NCBI GenBank assembly: GCA_900555665.1
Contig: USLX01000064.1
Coordinates: 1 to 10,280 of the forward strand
Reading direction: 5' to 3'
Length of the DNA: 10,280 nt
Source of the DNA: an uncultured Eubacteriales bacterium
Lineage (GTDB): Bacteria; Bacillota; Clostridia; Oscillospirales; Oscillospiraceae
Positions 1-6,849 of the stretch are shown here, piece by piece. The position numbers and the translations under genes are program-made. How positions within the stretch are numbered: position 1 is the first letter of the stretch; each line of letters opens with the position of its first letter. The notes beneath the pieces were generated by a model. The model had not been told where the DNA came from and made no database searches. It was given only the letters and a program-made list of their open reading frames with translations.

Positions 1-59
1 AAGGCTTTTTCGACACGCTGACACCCCGGCGCACCGAACATCGGCGCGCCGGGGTGTTT
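1..59. repeat. Direct repeat copy 1 with GC-rich hairpin
   Basis: This unit recurs at 204-262; the first 55 bases are identical and 58 of 59 match. It begins with an A/T-rich piece ending in CGACACGCTG, followed by a strong hairpin. The arms are 21-32 (ACACCCCGGCGC) and 46-57, a perfect 12-bp stem, and a further 4 bp (34-37 with 41-44) can form inside the loop. The unit probably continues upstream of the window. No T-run follows on either strand, so it is not a classical intrinsic terminator. No coding capacity is seen. Confidence 0.9.
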
Positions 60-151
60 GAGACTGTCAAAAAATAATAAAATGCAGCTCCGCAATAGAG
101 CAGCGGGGATAGAGTGAAAGGGGCAAAGAGCCCCTTTCGCGTTCAATCAAG
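57..151. repeat. 95-bp interspersed repeat, copy 1
   Basis: The stretch matches 10186-10280 in the same orientation at 90 of 95 positions with no gaps. It starts TTTGAGACTGTCAAAAAA, passes through a GCAGCTCCGC segment, and ends with a perfect 9-bp hairpin (arms 116-124 and 130-138, GAAAGGGGC and its complement, 5-nt loop). Matching copies 10 kb apart indicate a repeat family dispersed through this genome. Its role is unknown; a structured RNA or a non-autonomous mobile element are both possible. Confidence 0.9.
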
Positions 152-185
152 CAGTTTTTTGAACTTTTTAAAGTTCAAAAAACTG
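152..185. repeat. 34-bp AT-rich perfect palindrome
   Basis: Arms 152-167 and 170-185 are perfectly complementary around a 2-nt centre, starting CAGTTTTTTGAAC and ending with its complement. It sits inside the repeat array, between the 95-bp unit and the second direct repeat, and is absent from the corresponding place near 10120. It therefore looks like a separate insert or an alternative cassette. As RNA it would form a long, weak A/U hairpin. Confidence 0.85.
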
Positions 186-203
186 GACGGCAGCGGGGCG
201 AAA

Positions 204-262
204 AAGGCTTTTTCGACACGCTGACACCCCGGCGCACCGAACATCGGCGCGCCGGGGTATTT
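204..262. repeat. Direct repeat copy 2, 3' of the acetyltransferase gene
   Basis: Second copy of the unit at 1-59. Its hairpin arms are 224-235 and 249-260 with one mismatch (225 against 259). A smaller perfect hairpin lies at 199-215 (CGAAAAAG / CTTTTTCG). The copy ends 12 bases downstream of the stop codon of the minus-strand acetyltransferase gene, so its hairpin may stabilise that transcript's 3' end. It lacks the T-run of an intrinsic terminator in that direction. Confidence 0.88.
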
Positions 263-274
263 TACTTGGAAGGA

Positions 275-868
275 TCAAGGATTGTCCGGGCGGCGGTAGC
301 CGGTGCGGTCGGATTCTGTAATTGGGCGCAGCACCCGGCAGGGATTTCCCACGGCGATGACGCCGGCCGGGATGTCCTTGGTGACAACGCTCCCGGCGCC
401 GATCACGGTGTTGTCGCCGATGGTGACGCCCGCGAGAATTTTGACGTCGCCGCCGAGCCAGACGTTTCGCCCAATATGAACCGGGCGGGAGGTGCAGCCG
501 CCGTGGATGCGCGCTTCTGCGTCGAGCGCATGGTTGACCGCATAGATGCCAAGATTTGGCCCGGAGAGCGTATTGGCCCCGATGAAGACCGGCGCGCAGT
601 CTAAAATAACGGCGCCGAAGTTGAGATAGACGTTGTCCTCAATGGTGATGTTTTTGCCGAACTCGCAGTGGAAGTCGGGCTCGATCAGGACACCGTCGCC
701 GACGGATCCGAGCAGCCTGGTCAGCAGCTCACGCCGGAGTGCGGTATCCTCGTCGCCCGTTTGGTTGTAGGCGCGGAACAGTTTTTTTGCGGCGACGCGG
801 CGCTGAAAAAGCTCGTCAGAAAAATCGTTGTAGACCTGCCCGCTTTGCAGCTTTTCCCATTCAGTCAT
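275..868 (-). CDS. maa: Sugar O-acetyltransferase (maltose/galactoside type)
   Basis: A 197-residue protein of the LacA/Maa/NodL hexapeptide acyltransferase family, which moves acetyl from acetyl-CoA to a sugar hydroxyl in the cytoplasm. The N-terminus has the family's helical cap (residues 1-55, including AYNQT). Residues about 60-180 form the left-handed beta-helix with repeated isoleucine-led hexapeptides (ITIEDNV, VHIGRNVWLGG, VTIGDNTVIGAGSVV). His113 in AVNHALDAEAR fits the catalytic histidine position, and VGNPCRVLR near 173-181 is the usual C-terminal motif. The start is supported by GGGAGG 8 nt upstream of the ATG. The gene lies behind the proC terminator, so it is probably a separate unit; I see no convincing promoter in 869-928. 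The sugar acceptor cannot be told from sequence, and the symbol is a family label. Confidence 0.9.
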   Translation of the reverse strand: MTEWEKLQSGQVYNDFSDELFQRRVAAKKLFRAYNQTGDEDTALRRELLTRLLGSVGDGVLIEPDFHCEFGKNITIEDNVYLNFGAVILDCAPVFIGANTLSGPNLGIYAVNHALDAEARIHGGCTSRPVHIGRNVWLGGDVKILAGVTIGDNTVIGAGSVVTKDIPAGVIAVGNPCRVLRPITESDRTGYRRPDNP

Positions 869-928
869 GGTATTTTCCTCCCTTCAGATAGATACGGGCA
901 AAAAACGGAGAAAACGCCGGAAAATTCC

Positions 929-966
929 AAAAACGCCCGAAGGATCGGAGATCTTCGGACGTTTTT
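929..966 (-). terminator. Intrinsic terminator after proC
   Basis: A hairpin with arms 934-942 (CGCCCGAAG) and 953-961 has one mismatch in nine pairs and is flanked by AAAAA (929-933) and TTTTT (962-966). It is therefore symmetrical. On the minus strand it lies 13 nt past the proC stop codon and is followed by a T-run, ending the modB-proC transcription unit. It could also stop reading in the plus direction. Confidence 0.8.
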
Positions 967-978
967 ATGGATGGAGGC

Positions 979-1758
979 TCAGCGGCCCTCGATGGCGTCA
1001 ACCGCGGAGATTACCGTCCCGCGGAAGGCACGCTTTTCCAGCTCCGCCACGCCGCGGATCGTTGTGCCGCCGGGCGAGCAGACGCCGTCCTTCAGCGCAC
1101 CGGGGTGCAGGCCGCTCTCCAGATAGAGCATGCCCGTGCCGATGAGCACCTGCGCAGCCATCTGATAGGCCGCTGCGCGGGACAGGCCGTATTTGACGCC
1201 TGCGTCACCGAGGGCCTCGAGATACATCGCGGTGAACGCCGGCGTGCAGCCGCCGAGCGTGCCCGCCGGGCCAAACTGCGCTGCCGTGACCGGGACGATC
1301 AGGGCAATCTTGCCAAACATATCGCAGAACTGCGCATATTCTGCCTCGGTCAGGTTGTGCGTCGACTCGCAGGCGAGGACGCCCTCGCCGATGGCGATGG
1401 GGGTGTTGGGGATGGTGCTGATATGGTGCGTGCCGGGGGCGAGAAAGGCTTCATACCTGGCAAAATCCCAGCCGCTGACGATGGAGACAACGAGTTTTTT
1501 CTGCAAAATGGGCAAAACCGGGCGCAAAACCGCCTCCAAAATGCCCGGGACGACCGCCGGGATGACGATATCCGCCGACTTTGCAACCTCTGCAGCCGTT
1601 TCGGCCGCATGGATGCCGAGCTGATTGGCGATCTCTTTTACTTTATCAAAATGTCCGGCGCAGGCGTAGATCTCTTCCGGCGCGCAGACATTTCTGGCAA
1701 GCAGGCCTTCTGCAATGGCGCGGCCCATGCTGCCGAAGCCGATGAATCCGATTTTCAT
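979..1758 (-). CDS. proC: Pyrroline-5-carboxylate reductase
   Basis: A 259-residue protein that reduces 1-pyrroline-5-carboxylate to proline with NAD(P)H, the last step of proline synthesis, in the cytoplasm. The N-terminal Rossmann motif is G7-F-G9-S-M-G12. The family's IPNTP-type motif follows in mid-protein. The C-terminal P5CR signature is SPGGTT at 228-233, followed by LEKRAFRGTVISAV. The length fits the family. An open frame continues upstream of this start, but ATG at 1758 is chosen because homology begins at MKIGFIGFG and GGAGGG stands 6-7 nt before it. The gene begins 13 nt after the MoaB-MoaE fusion and ends just before a terminator, so it appears to be the last gene of the molybdenum run. 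That is an unexpected metabolic partner. Confidence 0.93.
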   Translation of the reverse strand: MKIGFIGFGSMGRAIAEGLLARNVCAPEEIYACAGHFDKVKEIANQLGIHAAETAAEVAKSADIVIPAVVPGILEAVLRPVLPILQKKLVVSIVSGWDFARYEAFLAPGTHHISTIPNTPIAIGEGVLACESTHNLTEAEYAQFCDMFGKIALIVPVTAAQFGPAGTLGGCTPAFTAMYLEALGDAGVKYGLSRAAAYQMAAQVLIGTGMLYLESGLHPGALKDGVCSPGGTTIRGVAELEKRAFRGTVISAVDAIEGR

Positions 1759-1771
1759 GTTGGTTCCCTCC

Positions 1772-2659
1772 TCAGTATTGCTCCGTCTCGGTGACGCAGT
1801 ACGTTTTGATTTCTTCGACGAGTGCTTGCAGCGCGTCGACCACGTGCGGGCGGATGTCGCCGCCGACGAGGACGAGCATGATGTCATCCCCGACCGCGAG
1901 CTTCCCGCGGTTCAGCCAAACACGGACATACCGGATGCCGGGCATGGCGCGGGCATTTTCGATTGCAGATGCAACCTTCACCTCGTCGTAGTCAAAGGCC
2001 ATGCCGCGCACGGGCGGCGCATCCTCGCCAAGGCGGGCGGTGCGCTTGGCTGTCGCGCGGACGACGCCGTTGTGGAACAGGTACATGCCGCACTCCGCTC
2101 CTTCGGGGCTGGCCTTCGCCTCACGGAGCCAGAGATCAAGGCTTGGGGCGGTCTGCTTTTCAGGCTTCGCCGCGCAGTCTGCCGAACCGGCGGAGCGCAG
2201 CATTTCAAGCCCGTGGCCGAGCGCCGGAAGCACCGCCTCAAAATTCTCCCGTGCAGCCTTTTCGCTGCCCGGCAGGTTGAGGATCAGACTGCCGCCGCGA
2301 ATGCCCGCGATCCCGCGGGACAGGCAGCCGCGCGGCGTAATTTTGCAGCTCTCACTTCGCATGAGCTCCGGCAGGCCGGGCGTGGCGCGCTCGATGAGCT
2401 CCGCCGTGGCCTCCGGCGTGATGTCGCGCGGGGAAAAGCCGGTGCCGCCCGTCGTCAGGATGAGCTGCACGCGCAGCTCGTCCGCGCAGCGGCGGATCGC
2501 GGCCTGGATCTGTTCTTTCTCATCGGGGACGAGCGCCCGCTGCACGACCTCGCATTCATTCTGCGCCAGAAGCGTGCAGAGCATCGGGCCGCTCGTGTCC
2601 TCCCGCTCACCGCGCGAGCACTTGTCGCTGACGGTGATGACCGCTGCGGTATATCGCAT
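1772..2659 (-). CDS. MoaB/MogA domain fused to a MoaE-like domain
   Basis: A 295-residue two-domain protein. Residues 1-155 are a MoaB/MogA domain, which adenylylates molybdopterin before metal insertion: ITVSDKCSRGEREDTSGP at the N-terminus, TTGGTGFSPRD at 69-79 and LNLPGS at 127-132. After a linker (about 155-188), residues 190-295 resemble MoaE, the catalytic subunit of molybdopterin synthase: GVVR, FDYDEVKVASAI, GKLAVGDDIMLV, DIRPHVVDA and EEIKT. By hand alignment with E. coli MoaE, Arg104 and Lys119 are kept (Lys285 here), but His103 is Ile and Lys126 is Thr, and the C-terminus is short. Synthase activity is thus doubtful; the domain may instead bind pterin or MoaD. ATG at 2659 shares one base with the moaC stop (TAATG), and GGGAGG lies upstream. 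An open frame continues upstream of this ATG only as a shadow of moaC. Confidence 0.85.
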   Translation of the reverse strand: MRYTAAVITVSDKCSRGEREDTSGPMLCTLLAQNECEVVQRALVPDEKEQIQAAIRRCADELRVQLILTTGGTGFSPRDITPEATAELIERATPGLPELMRSESCKITPRGCLSRGIAGIRGGSLILNLPGSEKAARENFEAVLPALGHGLEMLRSAGSADCAAKPEKQTAPSLDLWLREAKASPEGAECGMYLFHNGVVRATAKRTARLGEDAPPVRGMAFDYDEVKVASAIENARAMPGIRYVRVWLNRGKLAVGDDIMLVLVGGDIRPHVVDALQALVEEIKTYCVTETEQY

Positions 2660-3141
2660 TAAGATTCCTCCCTTTGAAAATCTCCGTGGACGCCGCCGGA
2701 TTTGGAGAGCAGGCGGACGTCGGTGATGACCATGTCGCGCTGGACGGCCTTGCACATGTCATAGACTGTGAGCGCCGCGACGGACGCGGCCGTCAGGGCC
2801 TCCATTTCGACACCCGTCCGTCCGTCGCATTTTGCCGAGGCCGTAATCTCGACGGAGCAGCGCATCTCGTCCAGCGTGAGCCGAAGGTCAACGCCGGAGA
2901 TTGGCACCGGGTGGCACATCGGGATGAGCTCCGGCGTGCGCTTGGCGCCCAGAATGCCCGCCACCTGCGCGACCGTGAGCACATCGCCCTTCTTCACGCC
3001 GCCGGAGCGGATGAGGTCGAATGTTTCCCGGTTCACCAGGACGCGCGCGGCGGCAACGGCCTCGCGGTGCGTGACGTCCTTTTCCCCGACGTCCACCATC
3101 CGCGCGCGGCCCTGGTCGTTAAAATGTGTAAAATCCGCCAT
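2659..3141 (-). CDS. moaC: Cyclic pyranopterin monophosphate synthase MoaC
   Basis: A 160-residue cytoplasmic enzyme that converts the MoaA product 3',8-cyclo-GTP into cyclic pyranopterin monophosphate. It can be aligned almost without gaps to E. coli MoaC, so numbering is shared: Lys51, Lys67 in GAKRTPELIPMCHP, His77, Glu112 and Glu114 in VEMEALTAAS, Asp128 and Lys131 in YDMCKAVQ. LLSKSGG lies near the C-terminus. All active-site residues I know of are present. The start follows the moaA stop with one base between (TGA-G-ATG) and has GGAGG 5 nt upstream, inside the end of moaA. The stop overlaps the next start by one base. Both junctions indicate translational coupling. Confidence 0.96.
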   Translation of the reverse strand: MADFTHFNDQGRARMVDVGEKDVTHREAVAAARVLVNRETFDLIRSGGVKKGDVLTVAQVAGILGAKRTPELIPMCHPVPISGVDLRLTLDEMRCSVEITASAKCDGRTGVEMEALTAASVAALTVYDMCKAVQRDMVITDVRLLSKSGGVHGDFQREES

Positions 3142-3142
3142 C

Positions 3143-4090
3143 TCAGCCTCCGATCTCGTTCATGTTCCGGCCAGCCTCGCTCTGATGTGCGAGGTCAAGC
3201 GGCGCGTGCTGCGCCGGCTTTTCCCGGATGGCGCGCAGAAACTGCGCGCGCATTGCTTCCTCGTCCAGCCCGCGGATGGAGAACTCCTGCCCGCTGTGCA
3301 GGCAGGGCTTCAGCTTGCCGTCTGCCGTGAGACGGAGGCGGTTGCAGCCCGCGCAGAACTGGCAGCTGATGGGACGGATCAGGCCAACATACCCGCGCGC
3401 GCCCGGCAGCCTATATCGTTCTGCCACGCCGCCGTCCGGCGGCAGGGCCGTCAGCTCCGGCAGGGCCTTTAACACCGCGCCGCAGTCCAGCGGACAGACT
3501 CCCGGCGGGCGCTGGCCCATCGGCATCCACTCAATAAAGCGGACATCGACGGGATATTCTCTTGTGAGTCCGGCGAGGGCCGGGATCTCATCGTCGTTGA
3601 ACCCGCCGAGCAGGACGGCGTTCAGCTTTACGCGGTCGAACCCGGCAGAAAGGGCTGCGGTCAGCCCGCGCAGTGCGTCGTCCAAGCGGCCGATGCGGGT
3701 GATACGGGCATATTTTTCCGCGTTCAGCGTATCGAGGCTGAGGTTGATCCGGTGGACGCCCGCTGCGCGCAGGTCGTTGGCCATGGATGGAAGCAGCGTG
3801 CCGTTTGTGGTCAGGCAGAGCTCCTGAATGCCGGGAATTGCGGCAATGCCGCGGCAGATGGAAAGAATATTTTTTTTCACAAGCGGCTCGCCGCCGGTGA
3901 CGCGCACCTTGGTGATGCCGAGCTGCGCGGCGATGCGCACGGCGCGCAGCAGCTCCTCCTCCGTCAGCATGTCCTCATGCCGCCGCTTGCAGACGCCCTC
4001 GGCGGGCATGCAGTACTGGCAGCGGAGGTTGCACAGCTCCGTGACGGAGACGCGCAGATAGGTGATCGCGCGGCCAAAGGAATCGGTCAT
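3143..4090 (-). CDS. moaA: GTP 3',8-cyclase MoaA (radical SAM)
   Basis: A 315-residue radical SAM enzyme that opens molybdenum cofactor synthesis by cyclising GTP. It carries the SAM-cluster motif C20xxxC24xxC27 and GGEP at 66-69. The C-terminal second cluster has C246, C249 and C263 (C-x2-C-x13-C); C243 is an extra cysteine. The C-terminus ends IGG, matching the double glycine needed by MoaA. An open frame extends 31 codons further upstream, but that part is an alanine/serine-rich shadow of the preceding gene. ATG at 4090 gives the typical MTDSFGRAITYLRVS start. No clear Shine-Dalgarno sequence precedes it, and the upstream gene stops only 4 nt earlier, so it is probably translated by coupling. 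Confidence 0.95.
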   Translation of the reverse strand: MTDSFGRAITYLRVSVTELCNLRCQYCMPAEGVCKRRHEDMLTEEELLRAVRIAAQLGITKVRVTGGEPLVKKNILSICRGIAAIPGIQELCLTTNGTLLPSMANDLRAAGVHRINLSLDTLNAEKYARITRIGRLDDALRGLTAALSAGFDRVKLNAVLLGGFNDDEIPALAGLTREYPVDVRFIEWMPMGQRPPGVCPLDCGAVLKALPELTALPPDGGVAERYRLPGARGYVGLIRPISCQFCAGCNRLRLTADGKLKPCLHSGQEFSIRGLDEEAMRAQFLRAIREKPAQHAPLDLAHQSEAGRNMNEIGG

Positions 4091-4094
4091 AGCG

Positions 4095-5111
4095 TCAATA
4101 GCGCCCAAACGTGCAAGCCGGGAAATGGCACGGCTTGCAGAGGCGGCAGAGGCCGCCGTCGCCGAGGCGGATGAGGTCTTCATGCGTCAGGCGGTCGCCC
4201 GCGTAGATCTGCGGGAGCAGCACGTCGAAGATCGTCGTCGGCATGCTGATGGCAGCGCCGGGGACGCCGAGAATCGGCACGTCGCCAAGGTAGGCCACAA
4301 GCGTCATATTGCCCGGCTGGGCCGGGACGCCGTGCGTGATGATCTCTGCGCCGAGGCGGCGGATGGCCGTGGGCGTGAGATCGTCCGGGTCGACGGACAT
4401 GCCGCCTGTAAAGATCAGGAAATCCGCGCCCTGGGCCAGATCCCCCTTCGCCGTGTTCACGATCATATCAAGGTCGTCATCGCAGATGGTCACGTCGAGA
4501 ATTTCGCCGGGATAGTGCGCGAGCTTCGCCCGGACGACCGGCTCAAATTTATCCTGGATCCGGCCTGTGTAAATTTCAGAGCCGGTGATGATGACGCCGG
4601 TTTTGCGCGCGTGATAGGGCCGGAGATCGAGCAGCTGTTTCCCCTGACAGAGGCGCTCGGCCTCGATCACCTGCGTCTCCTGCGTCACGAGCGGGACGAT
4701 GCGCATCGAGGCCAGCCGGTCGCCCGCCTCGACGGGGAAATGATCCGGCAGCGTCGAGATCGTGAGGTCGCCAATCGAGTTGACCTGGTTCAGAAGCGCC
4801 GTATCGACGCGGAACATGCCGCGCTGGTCAGCCATGAGGAGTACTTTTCCCTCCGACGGCTCGGTATAATGGCAGCCCTCGACCTGCGCCATGGCAGCCA
4901 TGCGCCGTGCGGCGTCCTCCTCGTGGATTTCGCCCGCGTTTTCCTCCCAGATGAAGACGGTGCGCTTGCCGAGGTCGAGCAGCTTTTCTACGTCGCCTTC
5001 CTCGATGACGTGGCCCCGCTTGAAGGCCGCGCCCTTAAAGCCGTCGCGCATCGCGGTGATATCGTGGCAGAGCGTCAGACCGACGGCATCCTGCACCTTG
5101 ACTTTTTTCAT
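4095..5111 (-). CDS. MoeA-like molybdopterin-binding protein
   Basis: A 338-residue protein of the short MoeA-like molybdopterin-binding family found in Firmicutes. By family it is expected to act in metal insertion into molybdopterin or in handling the cofactor. Visible motifs are the N-terminal VQDAVGLTLCHDIT, the molybdopterin-binding fold with TGSEIYTGRIQD (176-187), FTGGMSVDPDDLTPT (234-248) and PILGVPG (279-285). It is shorter than classical MoeA (about 400 residues) and differs from it in arrangement. The C-terminus carries four cysteines (C322, C325, C328, C333) in a C-x2-C-x2-C-HFP-x-C-x-FG pattern, which I recall as a conserved tail of this clostridial family. ATG overlaps the modC stop by 4 nt (ATGA), so the two are coupled. 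A strict moeA label would overstate what is known. Confidence 0.88.
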   Translation of the reverse strand: MKKVKVQDAVGLTLCHDITAMRDGFKGAAFKRGHVIEEGDVEKLLDLGKRTVFIWEENAGEIHEEDAARRMAAMAQVEGCHYTEPSEGKVLLMADQRGMFRVDTALLNQVNSIGDLTISTLPDHFPVEAGDRLASMRIVPLVTQETQVIEAERLCQGKQLLDLRPYHARKTGVIITGSEIYTGRIQDKFEPVVRAKLAHYPGEILDVTICDDDLDMIVNTAKGDLAQGADFLIFTGGMSVDPDDLTPTAIRRLGAEIITHGVPAQPGNMTLVAYLGDVPILGVPGAAISMPTTIFDVLLPQIYAGDRLTHEDLIRLGDGGLCRLCKPCHFPACTFGRY

Positions 5112-6160
5112 GCGGTTTCCTCCGTTTCTTCCAGCGCAAGCAGTGCATCTGACGGGAAATGAACCCAGAGACGGTCTGCCCGCAGCGTATTCCAGAGCTC
5201 TTTTGCCATCTCCCAGCCGATCAGCACAGTGTCCGTCCGCCCTTCGGGGCGGAGCATGACGGTGAAGGAGAAGGGATTTTCGGTGATCTCGGCGACGTCG
5301 CAGAGGACTTCATTTTCTCCGTGGCCGGGCAGAATATTGTGCATGCGGATGCCGATGCACGCGCCGCGGAAGCCGGGATACTTCAGCGTCAGGCCCCAGT
5401 CCGTGGCCTCGACGAGACCGCCCGGCAGCGGCGCGGCGCGTGAGATGTTCTTGCAGCCGGTGAGCACGGCCGCCGCGCGCGTCTTTGGCGCGCGGAAGAC
5501 GTCCTTCTTCAGACCCGCTGTTTCGATCTTGCCGTGGTCGATGACCACGATGCGGTCGGCCAGGCGGTAGACCTCGTCGCGGTCGTGGGAGACAAGGATG
5601 GCCGTCTTGCCGAAGGAGCGCAGCGTTTCGTGTACGTCGCGTTCCAGGCGGAAGCGAAGATGCGGATCCAGGGCTGAAAAGGGCTCGTCGAGCAGCAAAA
5701 TCTGCGGATCGGAGATCAGGATGCGCGCCAGCGCGACGCGCTGCTGCTGGCCGCCGGAGAGCTGCGAGGGATAGTGTCGGGCCAGCGGCTGGAGCTGGAA
5801 GCGCTCCATCAGGCGGGTAGTCATGGCTTCGCGTTTGGCCTTGTCCGGTTCGCGCCGGGCGCCCGCGCGGATGTTTTGCAGGACGGTCATGTTCGGGAAC
5901 AGGGCATAATTCTGAAACATCAGGCCTGTGCGCCGCTTTTGCGGAGAGAGGTCGATGTGCTGTTCGGAGTCAAAGAGCGTGGTACCGTCGACGACGATGC
6001 GGCCCCGGTCGGGCCGCTCGATGCCGGCAATACATTTAAGCGTCATGCTCTTGCCGCAGCCGGATGCGCCGAGCAGGGCGAGAATTTCATTTTCAGCCTC
6101 AAAGGCGACCTTCAGGTGGAAGTCGCCGAGGCGCTTTTCGATATCGACAAAGACAGACAT
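5108..6160 (-). CDS. modC: Molybdate ABC transporter ATP-binding protein
   Basis: A 350-residue ABC ATPase that drives molybdate import with ModB, on the cytoplasmic face of the membrane. Walker A is GASGCGKS at 31-38, the Q-loop is Gln83, the signature LSGGQQQR is at 134-141, Walker B LLLDEP at 155-160, D-loop SALD at 162-165, and the switch histidine is His192. After about residue 235 comes a regulatory C-terminal region with TOBE/Mop-like strand pattern, as usual for ModC; whether it binds molybdate cannot be judged. The start has AAGGAGG upstream and lies one base after the modB stop (TGA-G-ATG). Sulfate or tungstate are possible alternative substrates, but the neighbouring Moco genes favour molybdate. 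Confidence 0.94.
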   Translation of the reverse strand: MSVFVDIEKRLGDFHLKVAFEAENEILALLGASGCGKSMTLKCIAGIERPDRGRIVVDGTTLFDSEQHIDLSPQKRRTGLMFQNYALFPNMTVLQNIRAGARREPDKAKREAMTTRLMERFQLQPLARHYPSQLSGGQQQRVALARILISDPQILLLDEPFSALDPHLRFRLERDVHETLRSFGKTAILVSHDRDEVYRLADRIVVIDHGKIETAGLKKDVFRAPKTRAAAVLTGCKNISRAAPLPGGLVEATDWGLTLKYPGFRGACIGIRMHNILPGHGENEVLCDVAEITENPFSFTVMLRPEGRTDTVLIGWEMAKELWNTLRADRLWVHFPSDALLALEETEETA

Positions 6161-6161
6161 C

Positions 6162-6839
6162 TCAGCGCCCTCCTTTCGCGCGGCGGCCTTCCCGCTTTTC
6201 CAGCATATTGACCGCGAGCAGCACGACGAACGAGATTGCGAGGTTCACCAGCACCCATAAAAAGGCCTGTGCGTCGTCGTTTGTGCGCCAGAGCTGATAG
6301 ACCGTGGTGGAGATGGTGGCGGTACGGCCGGGTGTATAGCCCGCGATCATGCTTGTTGCGCCGTATTCGCCGAGGGCGCGGGCAAAGGCCAGAACCGTGC
6401 CGGCCAGGATGCCCTGCCGGCAGGCGGGCAGGCGGATGCGCCAGAAGATATAGTGGTTGGAGAGGCCGATGGATTTGGCCGACCAGGCAAGCGTTTCGTC
6501 AAAGGACTCAAACGCGCCGCGCGCCGTGCGGTACATGAGCGGGAAGATGACGACCGTGGTGGCGAAGATGGCCGACCACCAGGTCATGGTCAGCTTGAGG
6601 CCGAACGTGTTTAAAAGCCACATGCCGATGGCCCGCTTCGGCCCCAGTACGCGCAGAAGCAGATAGCCTACGACCGTGGGCGGCAGGACGAGCGGCAGCG
6701 TGAGGATGACGTCGAGCACGCCCTTCACGAGGCGCGGCGTCTTGGCAATGAAATAGGCGGCGAACATGCCGAGAAAGAAGATGATGACGGTACTGATGCC
6801 TGCGATGCGCAGGGAATTCCACAGCGGGTACAGATCCAT
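6162..6839 (-). CDS. modB: Molybdate ABC transporter permease
   Basis: A 225-residue inner-membrane permease, close to the E. coli ModB length of about 229. Five hydrophobic segments are visible at roughly 13-31, 42-65, 86-103, 142-158 and 192-213. LPLVLPPTVVGYLLL (48-62) is typical of ModB. The cytoplasmic EAA loop, which docks on ModC, is at 117-138 with the conserved Gly125 and IRLP end; ARALGEYGATSMIAG (153-167) also fits. ATG at 6839 is chosen because CGGAG lies 5 nt upstream and the protein then starts as ModB proteins do (MDLYPLWNSLRIA). A longer open frame reaches back to 6905, but its first residues come from the inserted repeat and should not be counted as protein. Confidence 0.94.
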   Translation of the reverse strand: MDLYPLWNSLRIAGISTVIIFFLGMFAAYFIAKTPRLVKGVLDVILTLPLVLPPTVVGYLLLRVLGPKRAIGMWLLNTFGLKLTMTWWSAIFATTVVIFPLMYRTARGAFESFDETLAWSAKSIGLSNHYIFWRIRLPACRQGILAGTVLAFARALGEYGATSMIAGYTPGRTATISTTVYQLWRTNDDAQAFLWVLVNLAISFVVLLAVNMLEKREGRRAKGGR

Positions 6840-6849
6840 AGCGACTCCG

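Noticed and set aside
224..260. Intrinsic terminator of the acetyltransferase gene
   Set aside because: The stem is strong, but no T-run follows it on the minus strand, so only a 3'-end hairpin can be claimed.
1..262. CRISPR array
   Set aside because: Only two direct repeats with an internal 145-bp interval, no regular spacers and no cas genes; hairpin modules explain the pattern.
1715..2662. 315-codon plus-strand open frame opposite the MoaB-MoaE fusion
   Set aside because: Shadow frame; the minus strand has MoaB/MogA motifs and operon-style junctions.
4062..5162. 366-codon plus-strand open frame opposite the MoeA-like gene
   Set aside because: Its composition is that of an antisense shadow, it has no ribosome binding site of note, and the opposite strand has clear MoeA motifs.
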